From: an uncultured Bacilli bacterium
GTDB lineage: Bacteria; Bacillota_I; Bacilli_A; RFN20; CAG-826
Direction of reading: 5' to 3'
Assembly: GCA_934168325.1 (NCBI GenBank)
Contig: CAKPNG010000034.1
Span: 1 to 18,004 of the forward strand
DNA length: 18,004 nucleotides
In this document: piece after piece, positions 12,936-18,004 of the stretch
How the letters are laid out: each line of letters opens with the position of its first letter
Position numbering within the stretch: position 1 is the first letter of the stretch
The notes under the pieces: generated by a model
Database searches by the model: none
Told to the model about the DNA's origin: nothing
What the model saw: only the letters and a program-made list of their open reading frames with translations
Position numbers and translations under genes: made by a program

Positions 12936-14697
12936 CTTTTATATCTCCGTGTAAATATTCATATAATTTTATAGCTAACACTTTTGGAAGTAATTGTTCA
13001 AATTCTTCAAGTTTAGCATCATATAACTCTTTCATTGTAGGAAAAGTCTTGTTTAATAGTTCCTTCTTTTTAGGTCCTATCCCTTTTATTTTATCATAAA
13101 TATCTATAAACATACTTTTATTACGCTTATTAATATGAGAAGTTATCGCATATCTATGTACTTCATCTTGCATCCTTGTAAGCATATAAAATATAGGCTT
13201 ATTGTCATCAAAATAATATTCTTTAAAATTTGTATCGATTAATCCGCTTGTTTTATGCTTATCAGATTTAACAAGTCCTACAATATTAATATTTAAATTG
13301 AGTTCGTTAAGAACTTCTTTACCTACTTCTAATTGACTTTTACCTCCATCTAAAATTATTAAATCAGGATAAGGTCCATTTTCTTCTTTTAAGCGACTAT
13401 ATCGACGATAAAGTACTTCTTTCATACTTGATAAATCATCTTTTTTATTATAAGACTCAATATTATATTTACGATAATTTCTTTTAACAGGCTCGCCGTT
13501 TTTAAAGCAAACCATTGCTCCAATTGCATTTGTACCTTGCAAATGAGAATTGTCAAATAATTCAATGGTTATCGGTGTTTTAATATTCAATATCTTCCCT
13601 AATTCAGTTAATAATTCTAATTTATCATCTTCTAATCTTGCACTAACAAAATGCTCATCCAAATCTTCTTTTGCATTATTAATTACTGAATTTAAAATTT
13701 CGAATAATTTACCTTTAACTGGAACAACAACTCTAGAATCTAATATACCTAATAAATTATTTTTAATATCTTCATTACTTACAACTACCTCCGAAGGAAC
13801 AATATTATAATCATAATATTGTAAGATTAAATCACTTACAAAATCATTAATATCATCAATAATTTCATAAACAAAGTTTCTTTTTCCAATAAGAATTCCT
13901 TTTCTATAAATAAAATTAGACAAAGATAAATAATTATCTCTAATGTTATAAGCAAATATATCTCGATCAATTTTGTCGAATAATTCAACTGTTTGTCTAT
14001 CATTAATATGTTTGATTGCATCATAATATTTTTTGATTTCAGATGCATTTTCAAAATCTAGATTCTCACTATATTGATTCATTTTTTTCTTGAGTTCATC
14101 TAAAACATTTTTATTGTCTCCTTTTAAAAACGTTTCAATATCATTAATAATTTTATTATAACTACTTAGATCGATTTTATTTATACAAGGAGCAAGGCAT
14201 TGCCCTAAATGGTAATATAGACAAGGGGTTTTTGGTACCTTATTACATTTTCTTAACGGAAATAATTTATTTAAAATATTTACTGTGTCATAAGCATTTG
14301 TTGATATAGGAAAAGGTCCATAATATTTACATTTTTTATCTTTTAAATTTCTAGCAATCGAAATATAAGGATCTTTAACTTTATGAACTGCAATATAAGG
14401 GTAATGTTTATCATCTTTTAATAAAATATTATATCGAGGTAAATATTTTTGAATTAAATTCATTTCTAAAATAAAGGCTTCTTTTTCACTTTTTGTAATA
14501 ATTATTTCAAAATGATCTACATGAGAAACCATTGCAAAAGTCTTACCACTTTGTGGGCGCAAAAAATATTGAGAAACCCTATTTTTTAAATTTTTAGCTT
14601 TCCCTATATAAATTATCTCATTGTTATCATCGAACATTTGATAACAACCCGGTTTATTAGGTAATAAATTTATATCTTCTTTTATTCTATCGTTCAT
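12928..14697 (-). CDS. uvrC: UvrC, excinuclease ABC subunit C
   Basis: Makes both incisions in nucleotide excision repair after UvrAB damage recognition. The 589-aa product has the GIY-YIG nuclease domain (about 12-95; GCY 17-19, YIG 30-32, R40, E78), four cysteines C151, C159, C167 and C171 in the CLYYHLGQCLAPC region that match the iron-sulfur site known in UvrC, and the UvrB-binding UVR helix pair (about 200-232). Next is the RNase H-like 5' nuclease with its D382 (FDNSH), D450 (ILDGG) and H514 (EVHRYAI) triad, then a C-terminal helix-hairpin-helix (about 535-582, KGIGPKKK). It overlaps mutS2 by 4 nt (ATGA) and the next gene by 8 nt. All catalytic residues are present. UvrA and UvrB must be encoded elsewhere. 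Confidence 0.97.
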   Translation of the reverse strand: MNDRIKEDINLLPNKPGCYQMFDDNNEIIYIGKAKNLKNRVSQYFLRPQSGKTFAMVSHVDHFEIIITKSEKEAFILEMNLIQKYLPRYNILLKDDKHYPYIAVHKVKDPYISIARNLKDKKCKYYGPFPISTNAYDTVNILNKLFPLRKCNKVPKTPCLYYHLGQCLAPCINKIDLSSYNKIINDIETFLKGDNKNVLDELKKKMNQYSENLDFENASEIKKYYDAIKHINDRQTVELFDKIDRDIFAYNIRDNYLSLSNFIYRKGILIGKRNFVYEIIDDINDFVSDLILQYYDYNIVPSEVVVSNEDIKNNLLGILDSRVVVPVKGKLFEILNSVINNAKEDLDEHFVSARLEDDKLELLTELGKILNIKTPITIELFDNSHLQGTNAIGAMVCFKNGEPVKRNYRKYNIESYNKKDDLSSMKEVLYRRYSRLKEENGPYPDLIILDGGKSQLEVGKEVLNELNLNINIVGLVKSDKHKTSGLIDTNFKEYYFDDNKPIFYMLTRMQDEVHRYAITSHINKRNKSMFIDIYDKIKGIGPKKKELLNKTFPTMKELYDAKLEEFEQLLPKVLAIKLYEYLHGDIKDE

Positions 14698-16988
14698 TTT
14701 AAATATACTATTGTTGATCCACTTCCGCCATTTGATTCATCACCAAGTTTATAACTAGATACGTATGGGGATTTTTTTAAATAATTATGGATGGCATTAC
14801 GTAATTGTCCGCTGCCATATCCATGAATTACACGAACTTCTTTATATTTTCTTAATACACAACTATCGAGATATTGGTCTAAAGCATTTATTCCCTCATC
14901 AAGATGATATCCAACTAAATTTAAAGATTGCGATAAAGGTTTAAGACTACTTAATTCTTTATCAATATTGCGAGTTGAGGTTAATTTTTCTACAGGTTCA
15001 TCAATTTTTTCACAATAATCTTTTGTTGTTGTTAAAGTAAATCCACTTTCATCATTAAATGTTATTTTATTCCCTTTTATTCGAGTTATTTTGCCTTTTT
15101 CATTTAAAGATTTTACATAAACATAATCGCCAACAGCAAAATTTTCATCTTTCTTTTCTTTTAAACTTAATGAATTTAATTTTTCCTCTGTTTCTTTTAA
15201 TTTATTTTGCTTATCTTCAAGAAAATCATCATAGATATTATTTATTTCATCGATTTTAGAATCAATTAAATCATCAAATTCTTCTATCTTCTTAGCTTTA
15301 AGTTTTTCTTCTTTTTCATTTAATAATTTTTCTTTAATTTTTAATTCAGCTTTAAGAAAATCAATTTTGGTTTCTTCTTCTTTTAAAGATTCTTCTCTTC
15401 TAATTAATTCTTGTTCCTTATTTTCTATTGATTCTATTTTTATATCAGTTTCAGATAAATAATTTTTCTTATATATCTTTTTAGCTTCATTAATGATTTC
15501 ATATGGTAATCCAAATTTCTTAGCAATTAAAAAGCCAAATGATTTTCCACTTACTCCGAGTAACATTTTAAAAGTTGGTTCTAATAAATCTTGATTAAAT
15601 AAAAATGATGCATTGATTATTTTTGGATTACTTAGTCCATATTTTTTGAGTAACGAAAAATGAGAAGTTATCATGCTTATACATTTCTTCTGGAGTAAAA
15701 ATTTGACAACAGCTATTGATAAAGCATCACCTTCTTTAGGATCCGTGCCGCTGCCTAATTCATCTATAACTACTAAATCTCTACTAGTTATATACTTAAT
15801 AACTACTGAAATGTCGCTTATATGAGCACTGAAGGTTGATAAATTAGATTCAATAGATTGATTATCCCCGATATTAACAAAAATATTTTTAAAGTATGCA
15901 ATTCTACTATCTGGACTACAAGTAATAGGAATTCCTAGCTTAGCTAAATAAGAAAGCATAGCAACTGTTTTAAGTGCGATTGTTTTTCCACCTGCATTTG
16001 GTCCACTTATTAGCATCATAGGATGAATCTCATCCATAATAAAAGTATTAGGAACTACTTTATCAGGATCAATAAGAGGGTGTCTAGCATCAATAAGATA
16101 CACTTCTTGTTTTTCACTTATTTGAGGAATAACTGCATTATTATGAATAGCATATTTCACTTTTGCCGTTAATAGATCAAATTGCCCAATAATTTTGTTA
16201 TTTAAAGATATTATATCTTCATATTTTATACATTCATTAGTAAGTTCTTTTAAAATTTTATTTACTTCATCTTTTTCTTGAATAATTAATATTTGTTTTT
16301 GATTTTCTAAATTAACTATAACAGTAGGTTCAATAAATGTAGTTTGACCACTATCACTTAAATCATGCACCACACCATCAACTTTACTTTTATCACTACT
16401 ATTAACAGCTAAAGCAAAATGTCCATTTCTTAATACATATGAATCATTAACTAAATAGGCATTATACTTTTCAGCTAATTGTATAATTTGCTTATGAATT
16501 TCTTTATCTATAAAAGATAACTTATAACGAATATCTTTTAATCTAGGGGTAGCATTATCAAACACTTTATTTTCTTTAGATATTTTTGAATTAATTGATT
16601 TATATAAAGAATCAACAAATACCATTTTCTTAACAAGTTTAGCTAAAAAAGGTGTTTCTATACTAACTTGTTTAAAAAATCTAATAATTTCAAAAACTAA
16701 AAACATTTCATCTTTAATTTTATTTAATTCAATTTCATCTAAATAACTGCCTTTTTTTGCTTTATCAAGAACTTCTTTTGCAATTAAGTCCCCATTAAGT
16801 GGAATATCTTTATAATTATTGATAATAGAAAACATTTCATTTAATTTAGAAAACTCTATATTTAGTATTTCTTTTGATGGAAAAACTTTGATATTTTCAA
16901 GTAAAATACCACCTATGCTAGTTTTTAAATATTTTCCAATTTCCTCAATTATTTTATCGATTTCTAAAATAGATTTAATGTCTTTCAT
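14694..16988 (-). CDS. mutS2: MutS2, MutS-family ATPase with Smr domain
   Basis: MutS2 proteins act on recombination intermediates and, in Bacillus, on collided ribosomes; they do not work with MutL. From the chosen Met (MKDIKSIL, 764 aa) it shows SGQTTFIEP (213-221), Walker A GPNAGGKT (329-336), STFSAH (384-389), Walker B DELGSGTDP (409-417), a long coiled coil (about 520-635), a small beta-barrel segment VGDYVYV, and a C-terminal Smr domain (about 689-764) with HGYGSGQLR (722-730). The LDLR nuclease-associated motif at the start of Smr reads LNLV here. An upstream in-frame ATG at 17006 adds only MLIYFN and has no ribosome binding site. The inner Met also lacks one but aligns with the N-terminus of family members. 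The gene ends on TGA, evidence that TGA is a stop in this organism. Confidence 0.94.
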   Translation of the reverse strand: MKDIKSILEIDKIIEEIGKYLKTSIGGILLENIKVFPSKEILNIEFSKLNEMFSIINNYKDIPLNGDLIAKEVLDKAKKGSYLDEIELNKIKDEMFLVFEIIRFFKQVSIETPFLAKLVKKMVFVDSLYKSINSKISKENKVFDNATPRLKDIRYKLSFIDKEIHKQIIQLAEKYNAYLVNDSYVLRNGHFALAVNSSDKSKVDGVVHDLSDSGQTTFIEPTVIVNLENQKQILIIQEKDEVNKILKELTNECIKYEDIISLNNKIIGQFDLLTAKVKYAIHNNAVIPQISEKQEVYLIDARHPLIDPDKVVPNTFIMDEIHPMMLISGPNAGGKTIALKTVAMLSYLAKLGIPITCSPDSRIAYFKNIFVNIGDNQSIESNLSTFSAHISDISVVIKYITSRDLVVIDELGSGTDPKEGDALSIAVVKFLLQKKCISMITSHFSLLKKYGLSNPKIINASFLFNQDLLEPTFKMLLGVSGKSFGFLIAKKFGLPYEIINEAKKIYKKNYLSETDIKIESIENKEQELIRREESLKEEETKIDFLKAELKIKEKLLNEKEEKLKAKKIEEFDDLIDSKIDEINNIYDDFLEDKQNKLKETEEKLNSLSLKEKKDENFAVGDYVYVKSLNEKGKITRIKGNKITFNDESGFTLTTTKDYCEKIDEPVEKLTSTRNIDKELSSLKPLSQSLNLVGYHLDEGINALDQYLDSCVLRKYKEVRVIHGYGSGQLRNAIHNYLKKSPYVSSYKLGDESNGGSGSTIVYLK

Positions 16989-17018
16989 ATTAAAGTATAT
17001 TAGCATAAAAATAGGGTT

Positions 17019-17025
17019 TATGATA
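17019..17025. promoter_or_regulatory. Possible shared bidirectional -10 between rnhC and mutS2
   Basis: TATGATA reads as TATGAT (17019-17024) toward rnhC and as TATCAT (17025-17020) toward mutS2, both 5 of 6 matches to TATAAT. The matching -35 positions are poor in both directions. The predicted rnhC start site is about 5 nt before its GTG, which would make that mRNA nearly leaderless. Confidence 0.4.
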
Positions 17026-17035
17026 TTATTAAATC

Positions 17036-17938
17036 GTGATTACAATAAAAGTTGATAAAAATACATTAGATAAAATCGAGCAAGATTTTAAAGATAATAT
17101 TACCGAAAGAAATATCGGATATATTCTTTTTGTCGCTAAAACTGATGAACATATAATAACTGCTTACGAAAATAAAAAAGGTGTTACTTTTAAAGTAACT
17201 TTCCAAGGTGGAGATTATCTTTCTTTAGCGAAAAAGTATTGTCCTAATACCCAAATAATACCTAAAAAAGCTAAATTGCAAAAAGAATCTGTTGTTTTTA
17301 TAGATGTTGAATCACAAATCGGAAGTGATGAAGTTGGTACTGGAGATTTTTTAGGACCAATTGTTGTATGTGCTGCTTATGCTGACCACGATACAATGAA
17401 ACTAATTTCTGAATATGGCATTCAAGATAGTAAAAAATTAACCGATAGTAAAATATTGGAAGTAGTTCCTCTTCTTTTAAAGAAAGTATTTTATGAAGTT
17501 AAAGTATTAACAAATGAAAAATACAATAATGCAATCAATAAAGGATTTAATATTAATAAAATAAAAGCTATTTTGCACAATTTTGTTTTAACCAGATTAT
17601 ATAAAAAATGTCCTTATGTTAAAAATATCTATATGGATCAATTTTGTACTGAAAAACAATACTACGAATATCTTGAAGGTAGTAAATCAATTTTAAAAAA
17701 TATTATCTTTAAAGAAAAAGGCGAAACTTATTTTCCAAGTGTTGCTTTAGGAAGTTGTATTGCTCGATATTATTTCTTAAAAGAAATAGAGTCTTTAAAT
17801 GAGCACTATAATTTAAATTTTCCATTAGGTGCTGGGAAAAATGTTGATGAATTCACACAAAAATTCATATCTAAATATGGTTTTGATGAATTAAAAAAAG
17901 TTTCTAAGAATAATTTTAGAAACTTTCGCTCAATTTAA
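17036..17938 (+). CDS. rnhC: RNase HIII
   Basis: Endonuclease that cuts the RNA strand of RNA-DNA hybrids, the Firmicutes type found in place of, or together with, RNase HII. The 300-aa product has the RNase HIII-specific N-terminal TBP-like domain (1 to about 82, with FQGGDYLSLAKKYC) and the catalytic domain starting at IGSDEVGTGDFLGPIVV. Acidic active-site candidates are D98, E99, D201 (IYMDQF) and D271 (GKNVDEF). Length is normal. It is the only plus-strand gene, divergent from mutS2. The start is GTG with no Shine-Dalgarno site, and the -10 candidate lies only 12 nt upstream, so a leaderless or nearly leaderless mRNA is possible. The last codons contain a perfect inverted repeat that reads as a terminator for the opposite strand. 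In Bacillus rnhC is also near mutS2. Confidence 0.95.
   Translation: MITIKVDKNTLDKIEQDFKDNITERNIGYILFVAKTDEHIITAYENKKGVTFKVTFQGGDYLSLAKKYCPNTQIIPKKAKLQKESVVFIDVESQIGSDEVGTGDFLGPIVVCAAYADHDTMKLISEYGIQDSKKLTDSKILEVVPLLLKKVFYEVKVLTNEKYNNAINKGFNINKIKAILHNFVLTRLYKKCPYVKNIYMDQFCTEKQYYEYLEGSKSILKNIIFKEKGETYFPSVALGSCIARYYFLKEIESLNEHYNLNFPLGAGKNVDEFTQKFISKYGFDELKKVSKNNFRNFRSI
17891..17926 (-). terminator. Minus-strand intrinsic terminator inside the rnhC 3' end
   Basis: Arms AAAGTTTCTAA (17897-17907) and TTAGAAACTTT (17916-17926) form a perfect 11-bp stem with an 8-nt loop. On the minus strand the stem runs directly into a tract of seven T residues (17899-17893). No T-tract follows on the plus strand. 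It is therefore a terminator for a minus-strand gene entering from beyond the right edge, overlapping rnhC codons 288-297. Confidence 0.72.
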
Positions 17939-18004
17939 AAAGTAAAGTCCGTTGAAGGAAAAACCAGGCAAAATAAAGTTCTTTTTGTTTAAAATCATTA
18001 TTTT
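17939..18004. other. Right edge: possible 3' end of a convergent minus-strand gene
   Basis: Two minus-strand frames stay open from the edge. One ends at TGA (17930-17932) with the tail GFSFNGLYFLN; the other ends at TAA inside the terminator stem with the tail TLLFKLSESF. The terminator in rnhC predicts a minus-strand gene here. I cannot choose the frame or name the product from 66 bases, and a non-coding RNA is also possible. Confidence 0.3.

Noticed and set aside
13836..14054. Minus-strand 72-aa open frame inside uvrC
   Set aside because: It lies wholly inside uvrC in another frame, with low-complexity hydrophobic composition and no binding site.
17183..17199. 17-nt palindrome GTTACTTT-T-AAAGTAAC in the 5' part of rnhC, with a T-run nearby on the minus strand
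   Set aside because: Three non-T bases separate the stem from the T-run, it is AT-rich, and it lies antisense in a coding region with no expected transcript; chance is likely.

Overview
This window is very AT-rich and densely packed. It comes from a small-genome, low-GC Firmicutes-type bacterium, most plausibly a Mollicutes-like lineage of Bacilli that keeps the standard genetic code (Acholeplasma, Izemoplasma or gut RF39-type). The gene content is Bacillus-like, Trp is encoded by TGG, and the mutS2 reading frame ends on TGA, which argues against the Mycoplasma/Spiroplasma code. The taxonomic placement is inference from gene order and composition.

All genes but one are on the minus strand, so transcription runs right to left. 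From right to left: (1) 17.0-17.9 kb, rnhC (RNase HIII) on the plus strand, divergent from mutS2 across about 30-50 bp. (2) 17.0-11.9 kb, mutS2-uvrC-(DUF3196-like protein), joined by 4- and 8-nt overlaps: DNA repair plus a helical protein of unknown function. (3) 11.9-4.0 kb, tig-lon-engB-valS-(60-aa peptide gene)-radC, behind a strong promoter with a palindrome over its -10: protein folding, proteolysis, ribosome assembly, tRNA charging, a small membrane or bacteriocin-like peptide, and a RadC protein. (4) 4.0-2.9 kb, a promoter overlapping the radC stop, an L21-type leader RNA, then rplU-prp-rpmA and an intrinsic terminator. (5) 2.9-0.1 kb, obgE-ruvA-ruvB: ribosome-assembly GTPase and Holliday-junction branch migration.

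The order mutS2, uvrC, tig, lon, engB, valS, radC, rplU-prp-rpmA, obg, ruvA-ruvB matches the order in the Bacillus subtilis chromosome, with the intervening genes (clpX, hem genes, mre/min, spo0B and others) missing. The window therefore looks like a streamlined remnant of that ancestral arrangement, not an accessory island.

The most unusual items are: the 60-aa peptide whose N-terminus fits a double-glycine-type leader except for Val at -2; a hairpin and the strongest Shine-Dalgarno site in the window just before it; an 11-mer shared between that site and the palindromic tig promoter; perfect hairpins embedded in coding sequence (engB codons 22-30, and the 3' end of rnhC, where it reads as a terminator for a gene entering from the right); and an Obg with Ser in place of Asn in its G4 motif. 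No IS elements, CRISPR arrays, tRNAs or rRNAs were seen.
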